Below the pieces are notes generated by a model that made no database searches, had not been told where the DNA came from, and saw only the letters and a program-made list of their open reading frames with translations. The position numbers and the translations under genes are program-made. A DNA stretch of 15,415 bases from Candidatus Fermentibacterota bacterium (GTDB taxonomy: Bacteria > JAFGKV01). The stretch spans positions 1-15,415 of the forward strand of contig JAFGKV010000203.1 in the NCBI GenBank assembly GCA_016928395.1. The letters are read 5' to 3'. Positions 8,431 to 15,415 of this stretch are shown here, piece by piece; the stretch's first letter is position 1, and every line of letters starts with the position of its first letter.

Positions 8431-8864
8431 GGTTCCTCCTCGCATGGCATGGGCCAGGGCGACTCCGGAGTGGCAGTGCGACCGTGTCTCGGCTGCGCCG
8501 TATCCGGGCGACACGTTCGTCTACTCCACGTGACGCACCGCGCACGCAATTGGTTTCGTCGTGGTAGCTGATCCGGGTTCATTGGGGCCTCTGAAAGCGC
8601 TGAGCGCGCTCATCCTTCTTACGGTTGAGAGTATGCCGCGAACCCTTGTGGAGTGCGGAGGCAAGGTCCGGCACTACTGGGTGCGGGGGATTCCGAGGGC
8701 GTGCGCGGAGTCGTGCACCTTGGGAGATGGGGCACCGTCGCCTCGTCGGGGCGACCGCCAACTGGCACGGGGTCGTTGTCGCTATCGTGGTCGTATCACA
8801 GTCGAGAGCCGGGCATCCGAGCACGAGTAGAAGCTACTCCATGTTCTCTGGAACAAGCGGGGCT

Positions 8865-8884
8865 CTGAGGGCCTGTGCCCTCAG
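8865..8884. terminator. Perfect 8-bp hairpin, possible terminator of the gene ending at 8984
   Basis: CTGAGGGC and GCCCTCAG form a perfect 8-bp stem with a 4-nt CTGT loop, about 100 nt past the stop of the exported-protein gene. No U tract follows on the minus strand; on the plus strand CTCTTTC follows, but no plus-strand gene ends here. Function as terminator is a guess. Confidence 0.35.
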
Positions 8885-8909
8885 CTCTTTCAGGGCCAGG
8901 GGGCGTGGC

Positions 8910-8933
8910 GGGAGCGACTGCGGGAGCGACTGC
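8910..8933. repeat. 12-bp perfect tandem duplication
   Basis: GGGAGCGACTGC occurs twice in direct succession in non-coding DNA 50 bp past the exported-protein gene. Simple slippage product or a two-copy binding site; no further copies were seen nearby. Confidence 0.6.
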
Positions 8934-8983
8934 AGAACGATATGAGTCGATCACGCGATCCCCCCACCCCCGGGCTCCCTCGA

Positions 8984-11014
8984 TCAGGGCAGACTTCGGT
9001 TGACGAGGCCGACGATGGTGCCCCAGGGGGTCACATACGACGCATTGCGGGCGCGGCCCCGGAAAAAGCAGGCCGTATCGGGAATGACGGCATCCTCCGT
9101 GATCAACAGTGCCGTCTCCGGTGGAGCTACTGTGTGCCACAGAAGGCTGTCGCACCAGTAGAACGCCGCCGCAGACCGGTAGATATCATACAGTGTCGCC
9201 GCGGGGACCGGCAGCCACTGTATCCGTACGGTATCCGGCATCGTGTGACCGACTCGCAACTCCATGGGTTCGAAGTAGCCCGTCAGCCTTGCAGCCCCGC
9301 TGTCCGTGCAGCAGATCACGGAACCCAGGGAATCCCTTGGATCCATCCTGAGGCGATTGACGCCAAGGGAGGGCAGCCCCTGGTTCACCGGAGTGAGAAG
9401 ACCAATCTCCCGAGTCCACACGGCCACGCCCGCGGTGTCGCCTGGCTCGCGCCATCCCGTGAACACGACGCCGTGGCTGTCCGCAACCGCCGCGCGCAGC
9501 CCAGGAGCGCCCAGCACGTGGGTCCACGTGGCGCCATGGTCCTCCGATTCCCACAGGCCCGCCGCAAAGCCGGTACTCGATTCCACGGCGAGCAGGCCTC
9601 CGCCGGCGACGATGGCGATATCCGTCACCAGAAGCGGCACCGGGGTCGCCTGCTGCCATGGCTGGCGCCGGTACCCATAGAGACGGGCAGGGGTGCCGCC
9701 CGGTTCTTCGCTGACCGTATAATAGCCCATGAGATTGGGCATCCAGCACACCGCCTCCCCCTGTGGTTCCTGCACATAGGGGAGGGGTGTCCGCGAGGAA
9801 CCGAAGGCCTCGTCAACTGATTCCCCCGGGCTCCTTGCCCAATGGAAGATCTGACCGTAGGTCTTGATCAGTATCTCTCGCCCGGAGGCAGACACATCCC
9901 CTCCCACCGCGGCGCCTCCCAGATCGGAAAGCTCCGCAACCTGCTCGAGGACCATTGTCTCTGAGGTCGACTGAGGATAGGCCGCGCGGAAAACCCGGGC
10001 GATGCCGCCGGCCTGCTTGGTCACGACGAACAGATCTCCCGTAGGAGAGTCAACGAGCAGTGTCTCGGCATTGTAGCGAACACCACTGGGATACCTGAAC
10101 GTGATACGTTCCACTCCGTAGATGGTCTCGGCAACCGGAGGCTGCGAAGGTGAAACGCTCGGTTCCTCGATCATGTAGATGTATTTGTCCTCATACACGC
10201 CGTTGTTGTCCCCGAAGTCTGCGATGTAGAGCAGGTAACGGTCTGCCGTCGTGTTGTAGCCGATGGCCATGTCTTCCCAATCCCGGTTCGCAGCGCCGGC
10301 AACCGTGTATGCGCCGAGATGGGTGCCGTCGTCTGACAGTGCGTAAATGACATTGGGGTTCCCCGAGTCATTGTGGGTCCACAGCACGCCGGGATTCCTC
10401 CTGCTGGCCGCGATCCCCGATGCCTCGTCTATGGCGCCATGCTCCACGAGGCCCAGGTCGATTCTGCTCCCGAACTGCATGGCGGTGGCATGATCGGCAT
10501 AGAAGACCGCGGTGTCGGCCGCCAAAACCATGCATGACTCGCAAGAAGCCGACGCATACGCCGCGAGCACGGCCGGGGCGTCCATCGCGAGCCAGTCCAC
10601 CGCGTTGGTGGAGAGCGCCAGTCCTGCCGCGCTGCCGGCGACATAGGCGTTCCAGAATGCCGTGTGATGGATGAATTGCGGAAACGGACATGCGTACACT
10701 GGGGCAAAACCGTGATCTTCAAAGTGAAACTGGTAGATGCCATCGGCGCCAGCGCCCTCACCCATGATGAGGAGTATGGCGGTGCTATCGAGCGGGCATG
10801 CTCCCCGGCACGGGAGGCCTCCATGGGAGTAGGTCTCCCACTCGCCAACTCCCTCCAGGACCACACACGAATCTGCGCAGAGCACGCTGGAAAACGCACC
10901 CGAGGAAAGGGCGCACCAGTCGTGTGTGTTGAGACCGGGAGGCCCCACGGGTGTCCACGTGTAGGCGAGTCCGCGGCTGATGAGCAATGCAACTAGGATG
11001 CTTCCGGCTTTCAA
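8984..11014 (-). CDS. Exported beta-rich protein with NDSG/DWEDMA/GDN core, Asp-box and fibronectin-like C-terminus
   Basis: The product is 676 residues. The start is a TTG at 11014-11012 with AGGAGG seven nt upstream, immediately before a signal peptide (KAGSILVALLISRGLAYTW). Residues 20-185 form a cysteine-rich part (C34, C46, C50, C69, C73, C109, C158, C161). Residues about 186-450 carry THNDSGNPNVIYAL, NRDWEDMAIG, YIADFGDNNG, NAETLLVD and EPQGEAVCW. This motif series is found in a widespread but uncharacterised family of extracytoplasmic proteins with probable propeller fold. Residues 488-497 (WESEDHGATW) are a BNR/Asp-box, so a second propeller-like part is likely. Residues about 586-676 resemble a fibronectin type III domain (MPDTVRIQW, LYDIYRS). 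Unlike the two large surface proteins here it lacks a FlgD-like tail. The acidic DWED and GDN loops could bind metal; no enzymatic role is shown. The fold assignment is inference. Confidence 0.85.
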   Translation of the reverse strand: MKAGSILVALLISRGLAYTWTPVGPPGLNTHDWCALSSGAFSSVLCADSCVVLEGVGEWETYSHGGLPCRGACPLDSTAILLIMGEGAGADGIYQFHFEDHGFAPVYACPFPQFIHHTAFWNAYVAGSAAGLALSTNAVDWLAMDAPAVLAAYASASCESCMVLAADTAVFYADHATAMQFGSRIDLGLVEHGAIDEASGIAASRRNPGVLWTHNDSGNPNVIYALSDDGTHLGAYTVAGAANRDWEDMAIGYNTTADRYLLYIADFGDNNGVYEDKYIYMIEEPSVSPSQPPVAETIYGVERITFRYPSGVRYNAETLLVDSPTGDLFVVTKQAGGIARVFRAAYPQSTSETMVLEQVAELSDLGGAAVGGDVSASGREILIKTYGQIFHWARSPGESVDEAFGSSRTPLPYVQEPQGEAVCWMPNLMGYYTVSEEPGGTPARLYGYRRQPWQQATPVPLLVTDIAIVAGGGLLAVESSTGFAAGLWESEDHGATWTHVLGAPGLRAAVADSHGVVFTGWREPGDTAGVAVWTREIGLLTPVNQGLPSLGVNRLRMDPRDSLGSVICCTDSGAARLTGYFEPMELRVGHTMPDTVRIQWLPVPAATLYDIYRSAAAFYWCDSLLWHTVAPPETALLITEDAVIPDTACFFRGRARNASYVTPWGTIVGLVNRSLP

Positions 11015-11289
11015 CTCCCTACCTCCTGCGCGAAACCATGCTCCGCCACCTGGGATCAGACGTCCTCAGGTCAATATACTCTCCCGCGTCAGGCGCACCG
11101 GGGTCTTGGATGTGCTCGTGTGCCCTGCTGAATGATCTCTCATGTTTCCGCGCATTGATCTCAAGGGGGTCTCCGAGGGCACCCTCAGGGATTGTCTGGG
11201 GTGAGGCGGGGAATCCCTCGCTTCGCAGGTCAGGTACGGAAGCCGGCGTCCAAGGTCCTTTCTCGAAGCAGATGCAGGCGTGTGAATTC
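11015..11289. other. Leader and promoter gap of the exported-protein gene
   Basis: It holds the AGGAGGT ribosome site at 11020-11026 (complement) for the TTG start at 11014. An AT-rich spot at 11072-11080 reads GTATATTGA on the minus strand and could be a -10 region, but no good -35 is placed before it. An open minus frame spanning 11019-11306 begins at a GTG inside the hydrolase gene without a ribosome site; I do not count it as a gene. Confidence 0.4.
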
Positions 11290-11799
11290 TCAGTCGTCAG
11301 CGGCACTCAGCACAAGTCGCAGAGCCTCGCAGCCCACCGTGTCACAGATCTGTTCGACATTGTCGGTGTAGGCCGAGTTGTGGCTCATGATGGCATCCTT
11401 AACCATGAACGTGGAGAAATCGAGATCCTTGGCGGCGTGATACGTGGCAAGGACGCACATCACGGCGCTCAATCCGGTCACGAAGACGGTGTTGCACCCC
11501 TCATCCCGCAAGAGCTTCTCCAGTTCTGTCTTCTTGAAGGCGTTGGGGTGGTTCTTGACTATCTGTGGATCATCCGGTCGCACCGCCACGCTGGCGGGAA
11601 ACTCGAATGGTTCGGTTCCCGGTGCAGGGCCCCGTAGCGGATCGGTGTGGTAGACCCGTATCACCGGAAACTTATGTTCCCTGAAGAGCCCGATGACGAC
11701 ATTGATCATCCACAACCCGACTCTCCGGTCCCACTCGGGCACCTGGTTCAGGAATTCGTTCTGAATGTCGATAACCAGCAAGGCGGGTTTCGGCTTCAC
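11290..11799 (-). CDS. Isochorismatase-family cysteine hydrolase
   Basis: The product is 169 residues, the normal size of this cytoplasmic alpha/beta hydrolase family, which cleaves isochorismate, nicotinamide, N-carbamoyl or related amide substrates. The start is the GTG at 11799-11797 with AAGGAGG seven nt upstream. The expected catalytic triad is visible: D11 in LLVIDIQNEF, K82 in QIVKNHPNAF, and C115 in VTGLSAVMCVLAT, with the family's cis-peptide region just before the cysteine. The sequence does not carry the zinc-site pattern of nicotinamidases (DxHxxxH after the first Asp), so I would not call it PncA; the substrate is unknown. It stands alone, 230 bp from the upstream gene and 275 bp from the downstream one, so no pathway is implied by its neighbours. 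Confidence 0.93.
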   Translation of the reverse strand: MKPKPALLVIDIQNEFLNQVPEWDRRVGLWMINVVIGLFREHKFPVIRVYHTDPLRGPAPGTEPFEFPASVAVRPDDPQIVKNHPNAFKKTELEKLLRDEGCNTVFVTGLSAVMCVLATYHAAKDLDFSTFMVKDAIMSHNSAYTDNVEQICDTVGCEALRLVLSAADD

Positions 11800-12028
11800 C
11801 GAGGTTCCTCCTTCGTGTGAAAGGCAACCCGCGCATCCAGGCCTCGTGACCGTACTGCGCGGCCGCCCCGTCGCTCTCGATGCGTTACCGTACGCATGGA
11901 CCAGTGCCCGAGGCGCATCGTCCCCGTCCTGGCACCCCTCTTCACTTCTTTACCTTCTCCTTGCGAGATGCCTTCGTGCGCAACCCCAGTTCAAGGCTGA
12001 CCCGCGCGCCCCGCGAAAGAAAGACGAC
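11800..12028. other. Gap between peptidase and hydrolase genes
   Basis: No independent gene is seen. The reading frame of the upstream metallopeptidase stays open past its TAG for another 28 sense codons to a TGA at 11944-11942, ending in a Lys-rich KEKVKK. The AAGGAGG ribosome site of the hydrolase is at 11807-11813 (complement). Confidence 0.4.
11880..11897. promoter_or_regulatory. Inverted repeat upstream of the hydrolase gene, possible operator
   Basis: ATGCGT and ACGCAT flank a 6-nt centre TACCGT, 80-98 nt before the GTG start of the hydrolase. The size suits a dimeric repressor site or a small hairpin; there is no regulator gene nearby to support either. Confidence 0.25.
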
Positions 12029-12745
12029 CTAGTCCCGCCGTCGCCCCCCGCCGATGAGGCCCAGCCGAACCAGCCAGTAGAGCAGCGTCAAGAGCGACGT
12101 CACGAAGGCCGCCACGTAGGTCAGGGCGGCAGCGCTCAGCACGCGCCGGGCCCCGGCGACTTCGTCGGCCGGTATCACGCCCCCCGATTGGAGAGAGGCC
12201 AGCGCCCGGCGGCTCGCATCGAATTCCACCGGCAACGTGATCAGGGTGAACGCCGTTGTCGTCGCAAACATGAGTATGCCGACTGTGGCCAGAGTCCTGC
12301 CCAGAGCGGTTGCCATGCCGCCCATCCCCAGCGCTGCAATGATCACGAACATCGACACGCCGCCACCGAGGTTAGCGACGGGGACCCACGCCGAGCGGAA
12401 TCTCAGCGGGCCATAGCTCTGTGCATGCTGGATGGCGTGACCGACCTCGTGTGCGGCGACACCGGCCGCCGCGATGCTGCGTCTCGCGTACACGTCCTCA
12501 CTGAGTCGCAACTTCCGGATCCTCGGATCATAGTGATCAGTGAGGGAACCCTGAACCCCCTCGATGGTGACGCCGTCGATGCGATTGATCTCGAGGATGC
12601 GGCGCGCCACGTCCGCCCCGGTCAGCCCGCTGCGGGTAATCTCCTGCGAATAGCGTGAGAATGTCGACTTCACCCGGAACTGGGCCCACAGGCTCAGCAG
12701 CATTCCCGCTCCGATCACCAGCCAGTAGAGAGGATCGAAATACAT
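12029..12745 (-). CDS. Neutral zinc metallopeptidase, YugP family (membrane)
   Basis: The product is 238 residues, the usual size of this family. The ATG at 12745-12743 has GGGAGG seven nt upstream. Order of parts: an N-terminal membrane segment (residues 6-22, after MYFDP, typical of the family); a basic/helical region with the conserved SGLTGADVARRIL; a loop with GSLTDHYDPRIRKLRLSE; then the zinc motif AAHEVGHAIQH with H99, E100, H103; a middle pair of membrane segments (about 130-170); the conserved LPVEFDASRRAL (E174 is the likely third zinc ligand); and a final hydrophobic helix (about 208-228) ending in basic GGGRRRD. The family is widely distributed; its substrates are not established. 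It is monocistronic as far as spacing shows (520-bp gap before it, 229 bp after). Confidence 0.95.
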   Translation of the reverse strand: MYFDPLYWLVIGAGMLLSLWAQFRVKSTFSRYSQEITRSGLTGADVARRILEINRIDGVTIEGVQGSLTDHYDPRIRKLRLSEDVYARRSIAAAGVAAHEVGHAIQHAQSYGPLRFRSAWVPVANLGGGVSMFVIIAALGMGGMATALGRTLATVGILMFATTTAFTLITLPVEFDASRRALASLQSGGVIPADEVAGARRVLSAAALTYVAAFVTSLLTLLYWLVRLGLIGGGRRRD

Positions 12746-12934
12746 GGCTCTGCCTCCCGTGGGTCACCAGCGGACCCTCATGCACGAGACTCGTGCGATC
12801 GCCCTGGGCCTCAACCGCGCTCACCGTGCTGTCCGCACCAAACCGTCACTACGCCTTAGAGGCCACCGAGCGGCTCATCACTCCCCGCAGCTCTTCCAGC
12901 GCTGCGTTCGTCATTCCTTGTGCCCGTAACGAGA

Positions 12935-12954
12935 TGCGTCCCAAAATGGACGCA
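12935..12954. promoter_or_regulatory. Inverted repeat TGCGTCC / GGACGCA
   Basis: A perfect 7-bp inverted repeat with an AT-rich 6-nt centre, 190-210 nt upstream of the metallopeptidase start. Either a regulator site or a hairpin; not decidable. Confidence 0.25.
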
Positions 12955-13079
12955 CAACTCGCAACGGAACAAAGGAAAGAAGCAGAGGCAGTTCTGGCGG
13001 GTCAAGCCGGAGGAAAGGGGAGAATACGAGGTTCTGGACGTGAAGCCAGTGAGGGTCGCCATCGGCGGGTGAGCACGGG

Positions 13080-13101
13080 GATAGTGTCAGCCGATACTAT
13101 C
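13080..13101. promoter_or_regulatory. Inverted repeat GATAGTGTC / GATACTATC
   Basis: Nine paired positions with one G-T pair around an AGCC centre, noticeably AT-richer than its surroundings. It lies about 120 nt past the beta-helix gene hairpin. Function unknown. Confidence 0.25.
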
Positions 13102-13218
13102 AATGTGGCATCCGTCGATGTTCACATCCCTGCAGCCTCCAACAGCCACGCCCATGGCAGCCCACGCATCGCTCTACGCCGGTGCGCGGGGGGCTTGGGC
13201 CATCGCCGCCGAACTGCA

Positions 13219-13247
13219 CTGGCCCCACGGCGGCGCCGTGGGGCCAG
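13219..13247 (-). terminator. Strong GC hairpin after the beta-helix gene
   Basis: CTGGCCCCACGGC and GCCGTGGGGCCAG form a perfect 13-bp stem with a 3-nt loop, 19 nt past the TAG of the beta-helix gene. This is the strongest inverted repeat in the window. No U tract follows on the minus strand, so it may be a U-less terminator or a 3'-end stabilising hairpin. Confidence 0.65.
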
Positions 13248-13266
13248 CGAAACGGAGACAAGACCG

Positions 13267-15366
13267 CTAGTTCAGTACCACCACCTGTCGCGTGACACCC
13301 ATCGACCCCGCCTGCGCACGGCAGAGGTAGGTCCCCGGGCCAACCGGCGTTCCCTCGTCACTCTTGCCATCCCAGGTGATGAGGTGCAGCCCGGCGTCCA
13401 CCCCGCCTTCAAGTAGTTGCCGGATCTTCTGGCCGGCAAGGTCGTAGATGGCTAGATCCACCTCTCCTGCGGCAGGCATGCGCAACCTGAACGTGGTCTC
13501 ATCGGAGAAGGGATTCGGGAAACCCCGCGCCAATGACAGCGCCGTCGGAAGAACAACGACGCTCACCGGACCGTGGCTCGTCTCAACGCCACCCATGTCG
13601 ACATCCGCCACCCGATACCAGTAGGTCATCCCTGGCTCGACCGCCTCATCAACAAAAGAGTACGACTGCGGGCTCAGAGTCGTCCCTGCGCCGGATATCA
13701 GTGCCTCGGTGAGCCTCGCGTAGACTGAGGCGTCTCCCTCGGCCCGGTACACGTGGAACCCAAGATTCTCATCTTCCGAGGCCGTACCCCAGGTCAGTCG
13801 AACCGCACCGTTCTCGCACATCGCGGCAAACGACGTCAGCTCAACAGGCACCACGACGCCTACCGCCAGGCTGAACTCCGACGTGTTATTCGAAGAACTG
13901 GTGGCCGTTGCGGCGATCAGGTCGCCGACTGGCACCATGGCGCCGAAGAACGTGAACTGGAAGGATGCATTGCCTGCGGCATCGGTGACCACGCTTTGGG
14001 GGCCCACCAGAGTCTGCCCCTCGCCATAGCCGGTCGGATCGGCTGCCGTGTTCGCGAAGAACTGCAGCGTGAAGGTCGTGCTCGCGGTGCTGTTCAGCGA
14101 GCCCGCCACCGTGAGATCCGTGCCGTTGGTCACCACGGAGGTGAGCACCGGGTAGTTCTGAAGGCCGTTGGCACCTGTGTCGGGATCTCCGTCATCATTG
14201 GCGGTCACGCCGTTGGAACCCAGATCGATGCCCAAGCCTCCGTTGGAGTGAATGCTGTTGGAGAGAATTCGATTACCGGTTCCTGTTTCAATATCGACAC
14301 CACCGCCCGTATTGTAGGCAATGACATTGCCCTCGCCGGGATTCAACCCGCCGATGGTGTTGTTGTTCGGATCATCGTTCACCCGATCCAGGTAGATCCC
14401 GGTGCTCCCGTTACCCAAGGCCACCGTTCCTGTGACATCGGTGCCAATGAGGTTCGCCTGCACGGTACAGGGATGGTTGTCGGCGATGCGTACTCCATAC
14501 CCCGCATTGCCTGAGATCAGGTTTCCCGCTCCCGGCATGCCGCAGAAGTTGTTCGATGCGGCGAGCACAACCCCTCCTCCGGCATTGGGGATGGCATAGG
14601 TGCCGCTGACGTCGGTGCCGATGTAGTTGCCTATGATGACGTTGTTGTTCGCGAAGTAACCAACAACCACCACACCCCAATAGACGCTTTGAGCTCCCGA
14701 AATGAGATTGCGTGCGCCGGGATCGCTCCCGCCGATGGTATTGTTCGCGGCACCAAGAATCTGGATCCCGTAGCCGCCGGTGGAACCCTGGCGCACGGTC
14801 CCCGTGATATCGGTGCCGATGTAGTTGCCATCGACGGTATGCCCGCCTGTTCCATCCCCGCTCATGTAGAGGCAGTTTGCCCGGGCACGGTTAAGTACGA
14901 GACCAGTGATCCTGCACCCCGTGGCAGACACCCTCAGGATGTCCGAACCTGAGGGCGTAGAGTCTCCTCGAATCTCAGTCTTCAAGACAGCATCAGACAT
15001 GCCCGGCGTGGGCACTGTGTTTCGTTGGGCGCCCGGCTGCGAATACCCGTCGATCACCACCGCTTGGGTTATGGTCGGAAGGGTCGAGAGAATTGTGATG
15101 GACCAATAGTCCGGTGGCCCGGCCACATAGCCCGCGTCGGACGTGGGGATGTTGAAGACGATGGTGTCGGCCCCCGCGCTGCCGTTGGCATCGGTGATGG
15201 CCTGGCGGAGCGATCCGGCTCCCGAGTCGCCGGTGATGATAACGGTGTACGTCGCCGCAGCGCTCGGTGCGACGGCAACCGCCAGCAGGAGAAGTGAGGT
15301 AATGATCAAGCTGAGGCGCACAGGCGGCACGCTGCGCGGTGCGGGATGGTGGCGAGTGTTCTTCAT
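13267..15366 (-). CDS. Secreted right-handed beta-helix protein with FlgD-like C-terminal domain
   Basis: The product is 699 residues from the ATG at 15366-15364. GGAG lies nine nt upstream and a signal peptide follows at once (basic KNTRHH, then SLIITSLLLLAVAVAPSAAA); a start eight codons earlier is possible but less likely. After the signal comes TYTVIITGDSGAGSLRQAI, the 'CSLR-type' opening of large surface proteins. Residues about 175-365 are beta-helix turns built from recurring GNYIGTD(I/V)TGT, NNTIGGxxPGxxNLISGN and GxGVxI units (GNYIGTD at about 180 and 246, ANLIGTD at about 304). Residues about 405-500 are a beta-sandwich-like segment. Residues about 505-605 repeat the fibronectin-like cassette VPVELTSF, WGTASEDENLGFHVYR of the FG-GAP protein. 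The last 90 residues are a FlgD-like / type IX-like domain (ARGFPNPFSDET, IYDLAGQKIRQL, GPGTYLCRAQ). Likely cell-surface or released; adhesive or carbohydrate-binding role is inference. Confidence 0.9.
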   Translation of the reverse strand: MKNTRHHPAPRSVPPVRLSLIITSLLLLAVAVAPSAAATYTVIITGDSGAGSLRQAITDANGSAGADTIVFNIPTSDAGYVAGPPDYWSITILSTLPTITQAVVIDGYSQPGAQRNTVPTPGMSDAVLKTEIRGDSTPSGSDILRVSATGCRITGLVLNRARANCLYMSGDGTGGHTVDGNYIGTDITGTVRQGSTGGYGIQILGAANNTIGGSDPGARNLISGAQSVYWGVVVVGYFANNNVIIGNYIGTDVSGTYAIPNAGGGVVLAASNNFCGMPGAGNLISGNAGYGVRIADNHPCTVQANLIGTDVTGTVALGNGSTGIYLDRVNDDPNNNTIGGLNPGEGNVIAYNTGGGVDIETGTGNRILSNSIHSNGGLGIDLGSNGVTANDDGDPDTGANGLQNYPVLTSVVTNGTDLTVAGSLNSTASTTFTLQFFANTAADPTGYGEGQTLVGPQSVVTDAAGNASFQFTFFGAMVPVGDLIAATATSSSNNTSEFSLAVGVVVPVELTSFAAMCENGAVRLTWGTASEDENLGFHVYRAEGDASVYARLTEALISGAGTTLSPQSYSFVDEAVEPGMTYWYRVADVDMGGVETSHGPVSVVVLPTALSLARGFPNPFSDETTFRLRMPAAGEVDLAIYDLAGQKIRQLLEGGVDAGLHLITWDGKSDEGTPVGPGTYLCRAQAGSMGVTRQVVVLN

Positions 15367-15415
15367 TTCGACATACTCCAGGTAGAGCAATGAGTGGCCG
15401 GTGGACCCTTCACGA

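Larger units (their letters stand above)
8431..8983. other. Gene-free gap upstream of the ABC operon
   Basis: I see no gene here; the open frames of 70-110 codons on both strands lack ribosome sites, overlap each other and look unlike proteins. It must hold the promoter of the ATPase/permease operon, but I find no clear -35/-10 pair. Structures present: palindrome GAGCGCGCTC at 8602-8611, inverted repeat GTCGCC / GGCGAC at 8737-8755, the hairpin at 8865-8884 and a 12-bp tandem duplication at 8910-8933 (last two listed separately). Confidence 0.5.
12746..13218. other. Gene-free gap upstream of the YugP-like gene
   Basis: No gene can be supported. It contains two inverted repeats: TGCGTCC / GGACGCA with a 6-nt loop at 12935-12954, and an imperfect 9-bp GATAGTGTC / GATACTATC with a 4-nt loop at 13080-13101. 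A plus-strand frame from a GTG at 12920 to TGA at 13072 gives a 50-residue peptide ending VKPVRVAIGG with no ribosome site; it may be chance or a remnant. The promoter of the metallopeptidase should lie in the left part of this gap but is not recognisable. Confidence 0.45.

Noticed and set aside
8602-8611. Palindrome GAGCGCGCTC followed by a pyrimidine run
   Set aside because: Looks like a plus-strand terminator, but no plus-strand gene ends here and the stem has no loop.
8942-9820. Plus-strand open frame of 292 codons
   Set aside because: Lies opposite the exported-protein gene, has no ribosome site and reads as a Arg/His/Gly/Pro-rich sequence without recognisable domain.
11019-11306. Minus-strand open frame of 95 codons between hydrolase and exported-protein genes
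   Set aside because: Starts with GTG inside the hydrolase gene, lacks a ribosome site, covers the neighbour's ribosome site and resembles no protein.
11765-12658. Plus-strand open frame of 297 codons
   Set aside because: Spans the antisense of the YugP-like gene and the gap; composition is Arg/His/Pro/Gln rich and it has no domain.
12920-13072. Plus-strand 50-codon frame ending VKPVRVAIGG
   Set aside because: The end looks protein-like, but there is no ribosome site, the first half has atypical codons, and every other gene is on the minus strand. It may be a gene remnant, but I cannot support it.
1-15415. tRNA, rRNA, CRISPR array, insertion sequence or phage genes
   Set aside because: Looked for cloverleaf arms, regularly spaced short repeats, transposase motifs and terminal inverted repeats; none seen. 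The only regular repeats are the coding FG-GAP and beta-helix units.

Overview
The window is GC-rich bacterial chromosome in which all eight recognisable genes lie on the minus strand: seven complete genes and one cut by the left edge. The gene content suggests an uncultured lineage of the Fibrobacteres-Chlorobi-Bacteroidetes (FCB) neighbourhood, for example Candidatus Eisenbacteria, Krumholzibacteriota or Zixibacteria. The clue is large secreted repeat proteins ending in a fibronectin-like segment plus a FlgD-like / type IX-like C-terminal domain. This placement is an inference from style of gene content; there is no rRNA or marker gene in the window to prove it.

Read in the direction of transcription (right to left), the layout is as follows. 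(1) 13267-15366: secreted right-handed beta-helix protein with a FlgD-like tail, followed 19 nt later by a perfect 13-bp GC hairpin. (2) 12746-13218: gene-poor gap. (3) 12029-12745: small membrane zinc metallopeptidase of the YugP type. (4) 11290-11799: isochorismatase-family cysteine hydrolase. (5) 8984-11014: exported beta-rich protein with a conserved NDSG / DWEDMA / GDN core, an Asp-box and a C-terminal fibronectin-like part. (6) 8431-8983: gap with hairpins and a 12-bp tandem duplication. (7) 7549-8430 and 3977-7546: a tight two-gene operon of an ABC ATPase and a 1189-residue polypeptide that fuses a double ABC-2 permease to an M1-family metallopeptidase. (8) 527-3691: secreted protein of fourteen FG-GAP repeats with the same kind of tail as gene 1. 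(9) 1-185: the first 61 codons of an exported protein whose mature N-terminus resembles a peptidase C25 (gingipain) propeptide.

Functionally the region is about the cell envelope and exterior. Four of the eight genes encode exported proteins, two encode membrane-bound zinc peptidases or peptidase fusions, and one encodes the ATPase that pairs with one of those fusions. Only the ATPase/permease-peptidase pair is clearly one transcriptional unit (2-nt spacing). The other genes are separated by 230-550 bp and are probably transcribed separately. I see no mobile element, CRISPR array, tRNA or rRNA.

The most striking structure is in the FG-GAP protein. Its fourteen 60-residue repeats fit two seven-bladed propellers, and unusual features of individual blades recur exactly seven repeats apart, which points to duplication of a whole propeller. 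I did not find evidence for a single new multi-gene system.
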